Source of the DNA: Cupriavidus sp. 2SB
GTDB lineage: Bacteria > Pseudomonadota > Gammaproteobacteria > Burkholderiales > Burkholderiaceae
Assembly: GCF_005503625.1 (NCBI RefSeq)
Contig: NZ_SCMX01000039.1
Coordinates: 1-62,471 of the forward strand
Direction: 5' to 3'
Length of the DNA: 62,471 nt
Shown here: piece after piece, positions 18,101-27,491 of the stretch
How positions within the stretch are numbered: position 1 is the stretch's first letter
Layout: every line of letters starts with the position of its first letter
Notes under the pieces: generated by a model
What the model saw: the letters and a program-made list of their open reading frames with translations, nothing else
Told to the model about the DNA's origin: nothing
Database searches by the model: none
Position numbers and translations under genes: made by a program

Positions 18101-18143
18101 CGAAACGCCTAACCAGAAGGTCGTTGTAGGAGCTGGCAAGTGA
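12156..18143 (+). CDS. yfhM: Bacterial alpha-2-macroglobulin (YfhM-like), thioester-containing
   Basis: This 1995-residue periplasmic protease trap is thought to protect the envelope from foreign proteases. The ATG at 12156 is chosen because GGAGAAG sits 6 nt upstream and a Sec signal follows (LVLSALAWSPAATAA). The signal ends without a lipobox Cys, unlike the Escherichia coli lipoprotein. MG-type beta domains fill the N-terminal two thirds. The diagnostic CLEQ thioester motif is present with its Cys at about residue 1522, within FSCLEQRTSKSL, followed by the helical thioester domain. An unusual Gln/Ser/acidic low-complexity stretch lies near residue 840, and a Gly-rich loop precedes KSPTRELFDTLLLWNPRV. 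The protein is longer than the roughly 1650 residues of the E. coli homologue. Its stop overlaps the next gene. Confidence 0.93.
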   Translation: MIGKIATVARATAAGLVLSALAWSPAATAAQVTRFSPEGVNPQVRQVAIRFDEPMVPMGDLKAAPPAAVSCTGGSVGGSGRWVNATNWVYDFERDLPPGVRCTVRMSSGLKSVAGKDFAGKTEYKFETGGPIVVSARPSGGEVEEDQVFALRFNGAATAGSIRQHAWCQAEGLGERIPVRLLTGKDRDTVIEALHWKEVAKREGDAIHLLACQQRLPGGARMQLVLDAGIATPSGLATTAARRFDFTVREPFTAGFTCERERAEAPCTPLRPMTVTFSSPVPRKLAEGIVLKGPSGPQKPAFDPDEAADAPVSSVQFKGPFAEKASLTIEAPKDLKDESGRALANADLFPIKLTTATLPPLAKFAAAPFGVVERFADVPRGKSPNDFPPLLPVTLRNVEADLPTLSVRAEAGTVARLKVDDDGAILRWFGMVKRMHENTWTKEQIAAIRTGQAPYSVRSPRDAPAVETRAVSLLNGVNGARTLAIPKSTDTNPRPFEVVGIPLPEPGFHVVEIASPMLGEALLGKKAPMYVRTAVLVTNLGVHFKLARGEGEGDMSGMAWVTTLDDGKPVANARLAVRNCDGELLGEGVSDATGVARFAKLPDRRHKDCANGMDGYFVSARIAADHPQARGKADMAFVMSDWTRGIENWRFNVPTDLSTKQTVRAHTIFDRTLVRAGETVSMKHLIRNETAQGFTLPKDMPETLVITHQGSGQKYEMPLAWRNTATGGRSAENTFQVPPSAKLGVYDVALVYTNNRTLESGSFRVEAFRLPVMSGSLSITKDPKIKGNALVAPTEVPVGVEIHYLNGGGAAGLPVRVSALLRGKSVNFADYDEFSFNPPRAQQQSSSSGGDEEEDQDSESARESEKLVADKLPMTLDKDGNGKVTIKDLPKVTTPGDLVLEAGFADPNGEIQTLRQNVSLWPSAVVVGIRAASWVSVSQKLAVQTVVVDTQGKPIADSPVQIKARARITTSARKRVVGGFYRYDNRSETKDLGVVCEARTDAQGRARCEVALSQAGEVELIANARDADGRMAQAATTVWVTRQGELWFGGENHDRMDVLPEKKSYAPGDTAVFQVRMPFRRATALVAIEREGILETQVVELNGSDPTIKLKVKPEWGPNVYVSVLSIRGRLREVPWYSFFSWGWRQPLDWWRAFRSEGKEYVAPSPLVDLSKPAFRLGLAEIRVGSEAYRLDVSVTPDKATYPVRGKARVVVQVKLPDGKPAANGEVALAAVDQALLELMPNGSWNLLDAMVQRRSYGVETSTAQMEIIGRRHYGRKAVPAGGGGGKSPTRELFDTLLLWNPRVQLDAEGKATLEVPLNDSLTSFRIVAVADLGVNRFGTGSASIAATQDLQMISGLPLLVREDDKYRAMFTLRNTTQRAMTVEATARATLVDAQTLPTQTVQVPAGEAREVNWDITAPALLAYSRSGTILWEVAATEKGGGGATDKLKVSQQIVPAVPVTVQQAMLAQLTPNLSVPVQAPAGALADPSGRLRGGMQVSLQSSLAGGMPGVREWFRNYPFSCLEQRTSKSLGLADASAWDALMAQLPSYLDTNGLASYFPLRSDGQSGSEVLTAYLLTIANEASRAGLPMRIPDAQREQMERGLIAFVEGRITPPRWAPASASMDLDVRKLAAIEALSRSGRAQARMLGSIQILPDQWPTAALIDWLSILSRMQDVPERDKRMADATQLLRSRLTVQGTRLVFSTERSDNWWWLMQGGDVNAAKLLALASELPTWKDDVPQLVTGLLGRQTRGAWMTTTANAWGVLAIKRYAQVYEKTPVAGTARATLGDATRTFDWSKAKQTEGVASGAVDLPWPATSAGNPALGALQVEQQGTGRPWATVRALAAVPLTEPVSAGYRVRRTVTPVEQAVAGKWSRGDTYRVKLDIDAQSDMTWVVVSDPVPTGATILGSGLGRDSVIATRDEKKAWSDFTERTTEAYREYFSYVPKGALQVEYTVRLNNVGEFALPPSRVEAMYAPDVFGETPNQKVVVGAGK

Positions 18144-18874
18144 CCTTCATCACCATGCGGATGCCCCCGCGCGTGCGTGAATGGTGGCTGGTGGGCGCAC
18201 TGGCCGGCATCACCTATGGACTGCTGCTCTTCCAGGTCTCGCTGGACCTGCCGGCCGGCGCGCCGTTGACGGGCAGGATTGCCTATCAGCCGCTATGGAA
18301 GGCGGCGATGGCGTTGCTGCTGGCGCGCGCGGCGTGGTTCCATCAGCCGAAGCAGGAGCGGCGCTGGCTCGTCACGGCGCTGCTGTTCTCCGCCCTTGGC
18401 GATCTGCTGCTGGCGCTACCGGGGCTGCGGATTTCGTTCCTGGGCGGACTCGGCGCGTTCCTGCTGGCGCATATGGCTTACATGCGGATTTTCATTCCGC
18501 TGATCGAAGATCTGCGTCCGCATCGACTGGTCGGTTGCGGCATCGTGCTCGGTGCTGCGGGTGCGATGCTGGGCCGGTTCTGGCCGAACCTTGGCGAACT
18601 GAGGGTGGCCGTGAGCGCCTATATCGTGATCGTCGCGATCATGGCGTGTTCGGCACTGATGGCGAGATTGCCCACGCCGCTGGCTGCGATCGGTGCGCTG
18701 TTCTTTGTGGCGTCGGACGCGATGATCGGCATGGCGAAATTCCTCTCGCCATTCGATACGTATCAGCTCGGCATCTGGTGGACCTATGCGATTGCGCAGG
18801 TGTTGCTGGTGGCGGGCCTGGTATCGGGACCGCGCGAACGCAGCGTCTGCAGCGAGTGTGGCGAGCAAAGATGA
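18140..18874 (+). CDS. YhhN/TMEM86-family membrane protein (possible lysoplasmalogenase)
   Basis: This 244-residue polytopic inner-membrane protein has about eight hydrophobic segments. Conserved YhhN-family features are visible: GDLLLAL in the third helix region and FFVASDAMIGM, whose Asp is typical of the family active site. Characterised eukaryotic members hydrolyse the vinyl-ether bond of lysoplasmalogens; the bacterial role is poorly defined. The GTG start overlaps the alpha-2-macroglobulin stop (GTGA), and its own stop is one base from the PBP1C start, so all three genes are translationally coupled. An internal ATG at 18155 is an alternative start. The C-terminus ends in a short Cys-containing tail (CSECGEQR). 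Confidence 0.82.
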   Translation: MTFITMRMPPRVREWWLVGALAGITYGLLLFQVSLDLPAGAPLTGRIAYQPLWKAAMALLLARAAWFHQPKQERRWLVTALLFSALGDLLLALPGLRISFLGGLGAFLLAHMAYMRIFIPLIEDLRPHRLVGCGIVLGAAGAMLGRFWPNLGELRVAVSAYIVIVAIMACSALMARLPTPLAAIGALFFVASDAMIGMAKFLSPFDTYQLGIWWTYAIAQVLLVAGLVSGPRERSVCSECGEQR

Positions 18875-18875
18875 C

Positions 18876-21098
18876 ATGCTGAAGTTGCGCCTCTGCTCTC
18901 GTATCCGCCTTGTGGCTGCGGCCTGCCTGCTGATGTCGGCGGTTACGGCCCACGCCGTACCTGGTTTCCGCGAGGTACGCGACAACTGGCGCAGCGCCGA
19001 TATCGTCGTGACCGATCGGCATGGAGAAACCGTGGCGCGTGTGCGCGACGATTTCAAGGCACGTCGGGGCGACTGGGTCACGCTGGTCGATACATCGCCA
19101 GCGCTGCGTACGGCCATCGTGATGTCCGAGGACCGGCGCTTCTATGCGCACAGCGGCGTGGACTGGCAGGGCGTGGCTGCTGCCGCGTGGGCCAATCTGT
19201 GGAACACGCGCACGCGTGGCGCCTCCACCCTGACGATGCAACTCGCGGGGCTGCTCGATGAGGATCTGCGCGCGGGTCGTGGCCGCAGCTTTGGACAGAA
19301 GATGGGGCAGGCGGTCAGTGCCTCGTCGCTGGAGCGCGGCTGGAGCAAGGACCAGATTCTCGAAGCCTATCTGAACCTCGTACCGTTTCGCGGCGAACTC
19401 GTTGGCTTGTCGGCGATGTCGCAGACGCTGTTCGGCAAGGTGCCGAGCGGACTTGATGCGCGGGAGTCGGCGGTGGCCGTGGCGCTCGTGCGCAGCCCCA
19501 ATGCTTCCGCACAACAGGTATCGAAGCGCGCGTGCGGCATCCTGCGCGAGATGAAGCAGCCGCGCGAGTGCGACGGACTCGAAGGCTTCACGGCGCTGAT
19601 GCTCGCGAAAGCGGTTAGCCTGCCTGGCGACGGCATGGCGACGCGGCGTGGCAATCTTGCGCCGCACCTGGCGCGTGCCGTGATCGCGCAAACCCGTGCG
19701 ATGACACCGGCAGGCAACCCACTGCCACCGCGCATCGCCACCACGCTCGATGCCAACTTGCAGCGCGTGGCCGTGAACAGTCTCGAGCGACATCTGCGTG
19801 AACTGTCGGGCCGCAATGTCGAGGACGGTGCGGTAGTCGTCATCGACAACGTCAGTGGCGACGTGCTCGCTTACGTGGGATCGTCGGGCGCGCTGTCGGC
19901 GGCGGCGCAGGTCGATCACGCGGCGGCGCTGCGGCAGGCGGGTTCCACGTTGAAGCCGTTCCTCTATGCGCAGGCCATCGAGGAACGCAGGCTGACGGCG
20001 GCATCGTTGCTCGATGACCGGCCCGTCAATCTGCCCACAGGCGGTGGCCTCTACATTCCGCAGAACTACGATCATCGCTATGCGGGCTGGGTGAGCCTGC
20101 GCGCGGCGCTTGGTGCGTCATTGAACGTGCCGGCCGTGCGCACGCTCGTCATGGTCACGCCGCATCGCTTTCATCGCCGGCTTGTTGCGCTCGGTCTGCC
20201 GCTGACGCAGTCGGGCGATTACTACGGCTATAGCCTCGCGCTAGGTAGTGCCGATGTATCGCTGCTGTCGCTGACCAATGCCTATCGGAGCTTCGCGAAT
20301 GCGGGGGCGTATTCGCCTGCGCGGATGACGTCCACTACGGTCGCTGCGCCGCGCACTGTGATGTCGCCAGCCTCGGCGTACGTGATTGGCGATGTGCTGT
20401 CGGATCGCCATGCGCGAGCGCGCACGTTCGGACTCGATAGTCCGCTGACCACGCGCTTCTGGACGGCGGTGAAGACCGGCACGAGCAAGGACATGCGCGA
20501 CAACTGGGCGGTAGGCTGGTCGCAGCGCTACACCGTGGGCGTGTGGGTGGGCAATGCCAGCGGCGCGAGCATGCATGACGTGTCCGGTGTGTCGGGTGCG
20601 GCGCCGGTCTGGCACGAGGTCATGGAGGCCCTGCATGGCAGCACGCCGAGCCAGGCACCCACGATGCCTGCGGGCGTGGAGCGTGTGGCGCTGACGTTCG
20701 ACGGCAATCTCGAACCGGCGCGCGAGGAAGTCTTCGTGACGGGGACGGCAGTCAGCCAGATCCGCGTGGGCTCCACGGGCAAGACGCAGAGCGCGCCAGC
20801 CATCGCAAGCCCCGCCGACGGCACGATCTTCGCGCTCGATCCGGATATTCCGCCTGCTGCGCAACGCGTCTGGTTCCATGCCGATGGTCTGACCGGTCAG
20901 ACTGCGAATGCGGTGAGCTGGCGAATGGATGGCAAGCCCCTGGGCCGCGGCGGGCAGGTGGCATGGCTGCCGTGGCCGGGACGGCATCGTGTACAACTGG
21001 TGGATGCCGCAGGCAAGGTCGTTCATGACATCGGCATCGAGGTGCGCGGTGCCAGCGTGAAGGAGGCCGTGCCGCAGAAGGTCTCTGCGCGGCGTTGA
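18876..21098 (+). CDS. pbpC: Penicillin-binding protein 1C (bifunctional transglycosylase/transpeptidase)
   Basis: This 740-residue class A PBP is anchored in the inner membrane. The start at 18876 is chosen since it directly follows the upstream stop and opens on a hydrophobic leader (LVAAACLLMSAVTAHA). The glycosyltransferase motifs are present (MSEDRRFYAHSGVD and RGASTLTMQLAGLL), as are the transpeptidase motifs (SxxK as GSTLKPF, SLN in GASLNVP, and KTGTS in FWTAVKTGTSKD). The C-terminal ~90 residues match a BiPBP_C-type beta domain. The gene is classically paired with the alpha-2-macroglobulin gene, the proposed logic being cell-wall repair together with protease inhibition after an envelope breach. 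Confidence 0.95.
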   Translation: MLKLRLCSRIRLVAAACLLMSAVTAHAVPGFREVRDNWRSADIVVTDRHGETVARVRDDFKARRGDWVTLVDTSPALRTAIVMSEDRRFYAHSGVDWQGVAAAAWANLWNTRTRGASTLTMQLAGLLDEDLRAGRGRSFGQKMGQAVSASSLERGWSKDQILEAYLNLVPFRGELVGLSAMSQTLFGKVPSGLDARESAVAVALVRSPNASAQQVSKRACGILREMKQPRECDGLEGFTALMLAKAVSLPGDGMATRRGNLAPHLARAVIAQTRAMTPAGNPLPPRIATTLDANLQRVAVNSLERHLRELSGRNVEDGAVVVIDNVSGDVLAYVGSSGALSAAAQVDHAAALRQAGSTLKPFLYAQAIEERRLTAASLLDDRPVNLPTGGGLYIPQNYDHRYAGWVSLRAALGASLNVPAVRTLVMVTPHRFHRRLVALGLPLTQSGDYYGYSLALGSADVSLLSLTNAYRSFANAGAYSPARMTSTTVAAPRTVMSPASAYVIGDVLSDRHARARTFGLDSPLTTRFWTAVKTGTSKDMRDNWAVGWSQRYTVGVWVGNASGASMHDVSGVSGAAPVWHEVMEALHGSTPSQAPTMPAGVERVALTFDGNLEPAREEVFVTGTAVSQIRVGSTGKTQSAPAIASPADGTIFALDPDIPPAAQRVWFHADGLTGQTANAVSWRMDGKPLGRGGQVAWLPWPGRHRVQLVDAAGKVVHDIGIEVRGASVKEAVPQKVSARR

Positions 21099-21161
21099 AC
21101 CTGCCTGTCGCTGGTGTCGGCGACAATGCTCGCCTCCTGACGTGACCTGCAAGGCTTTCCG

Positions 21162-22133
21162 ATGACCCATTCGTTCCAGCCGCTCGATGCCGCCGCCACG
21201 GCCGCCCGTCTGCCGTATCCCGAACTGGCGCAGGCCATCGCCGCCATGCTTGGCGAGTTGCGCGATGGCACGGCCATGGCGCCACCACGCATCGCGCTGC
21301 CCATTGGCGATGCACAGCACGGTGCTGGCACGCTGCTGGTGATGCCGGCGCGCAACCGCGACCTGGTGATGACCAAGAACATCACGGTGCATCCTGACAA
21401 TCCAAAGCGCGGACTCGCGACGATCCTCGGCGAAGTGCTCGTCGCCAATGCCCATACCGGCGAGCGCATCGCCATGCTCGACGGACCCACGGTCACGGGT
21501 CGCCGCACCGCTGCGGTGTCATTGCTGGCTGCGCAACAATTCGCTCCGGTGCCGGACGGCGAACTGTTGATCGTCGGCGCCGGCGTGCAGGCCGAGACGC
21601 ACCTCGAAGCCTTCGTCTCCGGACTGCCGGTGCGCAAGGTGTGGTTCCAGTCTCGGACACGGGCCAAAGCAGAGGCACTGGCCGACCATGCGCGCGAGCT
21701 AGGCGTGGAGGCGGAGGTGATCGACGAGGTGGCTGCAGTGCTGCCGCGCGTATCGATGGTGGTCACGGTGACATCGAGCCGGACCGCCGTGCTGCCCGAT
21801 CTCGATAGCGGACTCTGGACGGACCGGCACTTCGTGGCGGGCGTCGGCGCTTTCCGCCCCGACATGTGCGAACTGCCCCCACAGCTCTGCCATGCCGCCG
21901 CAGCCAGTGGCCGTCTGCTGGCCGACACCCTGTTCGGGATCGAGGACGAAGCCGGGGATCTGTTGCAGGCCGGTATCGACTGGAACGACGTGCAGCCCTT
22001 CCAGACTGCGATTCTGCAGGGCGAGGCGCTGCGGACGAAGGCCGGCAGCCCGCTGGTGTTCAAGAGTGTGGGCTATGCGCTGTGGGACCTCGCCGCGTGC
22101 GTGCTGGGCAGCGCCGTTGACTCATCAAAATAG
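21162..22133 (+). CDS. Ornithine cyclodeaminase / mu-crystallin family enzyme
   Basis: This 323-residue NAD(P)-dependent enzyme has a Rossmann motif in LLIVGAGVQAETHLEAF and conserved family blocks (MTKNITVHPDNPKRGLAT, LDGPTVTGRRTAAVS, VGAFRPDMCELP). Family members include ornithine cyclodeaminase, alanine dehydrogenase and delta1-pyrroline-2-carboxylate / piperideine-2-carboxylate reductases. In Burkholderiaceae the latter (LhpI-type) activity, in hydroxyproline or D-lysine catabolism, is plausible. No catabolic neighbours settle the substrate here. The gene lies 63 bp after pbpC on the same strand and has no obvious promoter of its own. Confidence 0.88.
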   Translation: MTHSFQPLDAAATAARLPYPELAQAIAAMLGELRDGTAMAPPRIALPIGDAQHGAGTLLVMPARNRDLVMTKNITVHPDNPKRGLATILGEVLVANAHTGERIAMLDGPTVTGRRTAAVSLLAAQQFAPVPDGELLIVGAGVQAETHLEAFVSGLPVRKVWFQSRTRAKAEALADHARELGVEAEVIDEVAAVLPRVSMVVTVTSSRTAVLPDLDSGLWTDRHFVAGVGAFRPDMCELPPQLCHAAAASGRLLADTLFGIEDEAGDLLQAGIDWNDVQPFQTAILQGEALRTKAGSPLVFKSVGYALWDLAACVLGSAVDSSK

Positions 22134-22358
22134 CCATGTTGTGGGTAATGTTTCTCAGTTTTGAAACAGAACCGTTGCGCTGACGCGTCGCTTTCTTTCG
22201 GAAAACTCCTAATTGGTCACCCGCTGTTTTGGGTTAACCCTGCCTTTAGGGCATTTCTTCTATGATCCCGTTCCGTGTTTGAAACAGGCTGCGCGGGCCG
22301 CGCAGGATAATGCGACCCAGCAGTGGTTGTATTCAAAGAGGATGGAGCAAGAGGAACA

Positions 22359-23087
22359 ATGAAAAAGATCTATAAGAAGATGCTGGTGGCAGGCGCCGCC
22401 ATGGCACTGGCTGGCGTCGCACAGGCCCAGTCCGCGGGCAGTAACATCGTCAGCTTCGGCTGGATGCGGGTGATGCCCCAGGGGCATTCCGAATTTCTGA
22501 CCATCGATTCCGTCGCCGGTCGCCCGACGGGTGGTCTGCAGCGCCAGAACACCGGTGCCACGATCGATTCGGCCGATACGCTGGGCCTGACGATGTCGCA
22601 TTTCTTTACCGACAACATCTCGGCCGAGTTTGTGCTGGGTGTGCCGCCGAAGCATGACGTGAGCGGTGACCGTGGCTACGAGAAGTACGGCAAGCTCGGC
22701 ACGGTGCGCCAGTGGAGCCCGGCCATCGTGGCGAAGTGGCACTTCTTCGATGCCAAGACGAAATTCCGCCCGTACGTCGGTATCGGTGTGAACTACACGT
22801 GGTTCACGGGCGAGACCGTGACGAACCAGAGTTTTGTTCAGGGCGAATTCGGCCCGGGTTCGACAATGGCCGCCACGGCCAAGTCGTCCTGGAATCCGGT
22901 GTTCAACATCGGTGCCAGCTACGCTGTCACGGATAACTGGTTCGTGGGTCTGTCGGTGTCGTACGTGCCGATCTCCACGACGGCTAACTTCACGACCACG
23001 CTGGCCAACGGCGCCAAGGTCGAGTCGCACACGAAGATCAAGATCGACCCGATCGTGACCTTCCTGAACGTCGGCTACCGCTTCTGA
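22359..23087 (+). CDS. ompW: OmpW family outer-membrane protein
   Basis: This 242-residue precursor has a signal peptide (MLVAGAAMALAGVAQAQ) followed by an eight-stranded-barrel type sequence with alternating aromatic/polar strands. It ends in FLNVGYRF with the terminal Phe typical of outer-membrane proteins. Blocks such as ISAEFVLGVPPKHDV, KFRPYVGIGVNYTWF and NWFVGLSVSYVP are characteristic of OmpW. The ATG at 22359 is preceded by AAGAGGA and begins the signal peptide; the longer frame adds only untypical residues. The family forms a narrow hydrophobic channel linked to small-molecule uptake and stress. It is followed by a strong hairpin terminator shared with convergent copZ. Confidence 0.93.
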   Translation: MKKIYKKMLVAGAAMALAGVAQAQSAGSNIVSFGWMRVMPQGHSEFLTIDSVAGRPTGGLQRQNTGATIDSADTLGLTMSHFFTDNISAEFVLGVPPKHDVSGDRGYEKYGKLGTVRQWSPAIVAKWHFFDAKTKFRPYVGIGVNYTWFTGETVTNQSFVQGEFGPGSTMAATAKSSWNPVFNIGASYAVTDNWFVGLSVSYVPISTTANFTTTLANGAKVESHTKIKIDPIVTFLNVGYRF

Positions 23088-23112
23088 TCCCCTGCGGGGA
23101 CCAGCAGTGAAG

Positions 23113-23137
23113 AAGGGCACCCCTCGGGGTGCCCTTT
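23113..23137. terminator. Bidirectional terminator between ompW and copZ
   Basis: Eleven-base arms (AAGGGCACCCC / GGGGTGCCCTT) have almost no loop and end in T on the plus side and in A on the other, placing the element exactly between two convergent genes. Confidence 0.85.
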
Positions 23138-23142
23138 GTACG

Positions 23143-23343
23143 TTATGCGGCGCTCTTAACCGGATAGCCCGCACCTTCGATCGCCTGCTGCAGTGCCGAT
23201 CGGTCTGCGGCGGACTCTACCTTGACCGCCTGCGTGGGCACATCGGCGCTGACCTGTGCAGCCGGGTCCACCGCGTGCACGGCCTTGGTGATGGCGCTCA
23301 CGCAATGGCCGCAGGACATGCCTTCTACCTGGAACTGGATCAT
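23143..23343 (-). CDS. copZ: Copper chaperone (heavy-metal-associated domain)
   Basis: This 66-residue cytosolic chaperone is a single HMA ferredoxin-like domain. The metal site GMSCGHC lies near the N-terminus, and the C-terminal GAGYPV matches the usual fold. It is expected to carry Cu(I) to the CopA ATPase encoded divergently. The start at 23343 has AAGGAG at ideal spacing and yields the standard length; the longer open frame upstream is non-coding. The CueR-type operator at 23395-23415, with -35 TTGCGC and -10 CATACT at 19-bp spacing, drives this gene. Confidence 0.95.
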   Translation of the reverse strand: MIQFQVEGMSCGHCVSAITKAVHAVDPAAQVSADVPTQAVKVESAADRSALQQAIEGAGYPVKSAA

Positions 23344-23387
23344 GGAAACTCCTTGAAATGGGGAGGAAAGAAACGATCTCGGACTGG

Positions 23388-23420
23388 AGTATGAACCTTC
23401 CCATCGTGGGAAGCGCAAGG
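23388..23420 (-). promoter_or_regulatory. CueR-type promoter/operator for copZ
   Basis: Read on the minus strand, -35 TTGCGC is separated from -10 CATACT by 19 bp, the overlong spacing typical of MerR-family promoters. The spacer holds the dyad centred on 23405 (ACCTTCCCA / TGGGAAGCG, 23395-23415). CueR encoded by this locus is the obvious regulator. Confidence 0.85.
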
Positions 23421-23466
23421 GGAAGATAAGGGACAGCGCAACGCGGGCGTGCATTGCGTGAAAACC

Positions 23467-23497
23467 TTGACCTTCCAATGGTGGTAAGGTCCACAGT
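23467..23497 (+). promoter_or_regulatory. CueR-type promoter/operator for copA-cueR
   Basis: A TTGACC -35 overlaps a dyad ACCTTCC...GGTAAGGT (23470-23490). A CACAGT -10 follows at 19-bp spacing. This is the classic MerR/CueR architecture, 30 bp upstream of the copA ATG. Confidence 0.85.
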
Positions 23498-23529
23498 GCC
23501 TGTATTGCCGATGCCCTGAGTCCGCTTCC

Positions 23530-25952
<2,423 letters not shown>

Positions 25953-25956
<4 letters not shown>

Positions 25957-26354
25957 ATATTGGCGAAGCCGCGCAGGCATCCGGCGTGTCGGCGAAGATG
26001 ATCCGGCACTATGAGTCTATCGGCCTGGTCGATGCGCCGCCGCGTAGCGATGGCGGGTATCGCCGCTACGACGAACGCGCCGTGCACACCTTGCGCTTCG
26101 TGCGCCGCGCCCGTAATCTCGGCTTCTCGCTCGACGAGATCCGCGGACTGCTATCGCTCTGGCACGATCGCGGACGGGCCAGCGCCGATGTGAAAGCGCT
26201 GACGTTGAAGCACGTGGCGGATCTCGAAGTCAGGATCTCCGAGCTGGCTGCGATGCGGGATACGTTGAAGTCTTTGGCGGAAGCGTGTTCCGGTGATGAC
26301 AGGCCGGATTGTCCGATTTTGTCGGATATGGAAAGGGCGGGGTGTCATGGGTAG
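25953..26354 (+). CDS. cueR: Cu(I)-responsive MerR family regulator
   Basis: This 133-residue MerR-family activator has an N-terminal winged HTH ([21 protein letters not shown]), a dimerisation helix and the CueR metal-binding loop CSGDDRPDC. Its ligands fall at Cys112 and Cys120, the same numbering as in E. coli CueR. That loop separates it from ZntR- or SoxR-type members. It is translationally coupled to copA, so the sensor is made with its target pump, and two matching operators lie between copZ and copA. This gives positive autoregulation through the copA promoter. Confidence 0.96.
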
Positions 26355-26385
26355 GGAAGGTTGAGTATCTCTCGCTATTGGTTTT

Positions 26386-26512
26386 CTCCCCTCTCCCGCC
26401 TTGCGGGAGAGGGGCGGGGGAGAGGGCAAGCGGTTCAAATTTCGAGGTGGTAGGCAAGCAGAACCTCCAGCCCTCTCCCCCAACCCCTCTCCCACTGCGC
26501 GGGAGAGGGGAG
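26386..26512. repeat. GC-rich palindromic intergenic repeat, copy 1
   Basis: The outer arms CTCCCCTCTCCCGC and GCGGGAGAGGGGAG enclose a second pair of complementary purine/pyrimidine tracts (GGGGGAGAGGGC / GCCCTCTCCCCC). The single strand can therefore fold into nested or twin hairpins. A related copy lies at 32330-32453. It resembles REP/BIME-like extragenic elements and may act as a terminator for cueR. It also produces spurious open frames. Confidence 0.75.
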
Positions 26513-26551
26513 CAAAACAAAAGATCAAAAAACAATTCGGGAGACCCACGC

Positions 26552-27403
26552 ATGACCGCCACCCAATCCCGCCAACGCATGCGCGATGGCACCGAACTGT
26601 TAGTCCGTACATGGCTTCCCGCTACCGCAGAACCTCTCGGCACCGTCCTGCTCGTCCACGGCCTGGCCGAACACAGCGGGCGCTATGACCACGTTGCGGC
26701 TGCGTTATGCGAAAGGGGCTTGCGCGTACGTGCCTACGACCACCGTGGGCACGGTGCCAGTGGCGGTCCGCGCATGGTGGTCCCCGGCCCCACGGCCTAC
26801 GTCGATGACCTGGCAGAAATCTACGATGCCGCCGAGCGCCAGTGGCATGAGCTGCCGATGGTGCTCGGCCACAGCATGGGTGGACTCGTCGCGGCGCAGT
26901 TCGCCACGGCGCGTGTGCGCCCGATTCGTGCGCTGATCCTCTCGTCACCCGCGCTCGCACTGAAGCTGTCAAACACCATGCTGACGCTGCAGCGCGTGCT
27001 GCTGGCACTGGCGCCGCGTATGCGCGTGCCGAATCCCATCGATGCACGCATGCTGTCGCATGACGCCGAAGTCGTCCGCGACTACCGTAACGATCCGCTT
27101 GTGCAGGGCACCATCAGCGCCAGTGTGCTCGAATCGTTCCTGCGCGGCATGGCGCAGGCGCAGGGCGATGCAGGGCGGCTCGAAGTCCCCACGCTGATGC
27201 TCGTCGGCGGCGCGGACACCATTGTCGATCCGCAGGGCAGCCGCACGTTCTTCGACGGCATTCCGGAAGGGGTTGCGGAGATGCACTGGTTCGATACCGG
27301 CTACCACGAGATCTTCAACGAGACGCAGCCGTTGCGTGGCGAGGTATTCGCCGCATTGGACGAATGGCTGGGCCGCCACCTGGAGGTTCCGGTAAAGCCC
27401 TGA
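26552..27403 (+). CDS. Alpha/beta hydrolase, monoacylglycerol lipase / lysophospholipase type
   Basis: This 283-residue soluble hydrolase has the lipase nucleophile elbow GHSMGG at residues 106-111 (Ser108). The monoglyceride-lipase signature HGLAEHSGRYDHVA lies near residue 36, followed by YDHRGHGASGG. The Asp and His of the triad fit LMLVGGADTIVD and GYHEIFNE. The ATG at 26552 has GGGAG upstream and sits just after the palindromic repeat; the longer open frame would translate the repeat and is rejected. The substrate is probably a monoacylglycerol or lysophospholipid, by family. No neighbouring gene refines this. Confidence 0.88.
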   Translation: MTATQSRQRMRDGTELLVRTWLPATAEPLGTVLLVHGLAEHSGRYDHVAAALCERGLRVRAYDHRGHGASGGPRMVVPGPTAYVDDLAEIYDAAERQWHELPMVLGHSMGGLVAAQFATARVRPIRALILSSPALALKLSNTMLTLQRVLLALAPRMRVPNPIDARMLSHDAEVVRDYRNDPLVQGTISASVLESFLRGMAQAQGDAGRLEVPTLMLVGGADTIVDPQGSRTFFDGIPEGVAEMHWFDTGYHEIFNETQPLRGEVFAALDEWLGRHLEVPVKP

Positions 27404-27491
27404 CGCCCGCGCGGTGAAAGTCGTGCGATGATCTCCGGCATTCCGACAATGACAGCCACGGCCCTCAGGGCCTGCAAGGATGCAAGGGGAC

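Noticed and set aside
26309..26551. Upstream extension of the lipase frame
   Set aside because: It would translate the palindromic repeat; the ATG at 26552 has a good ribosome site.
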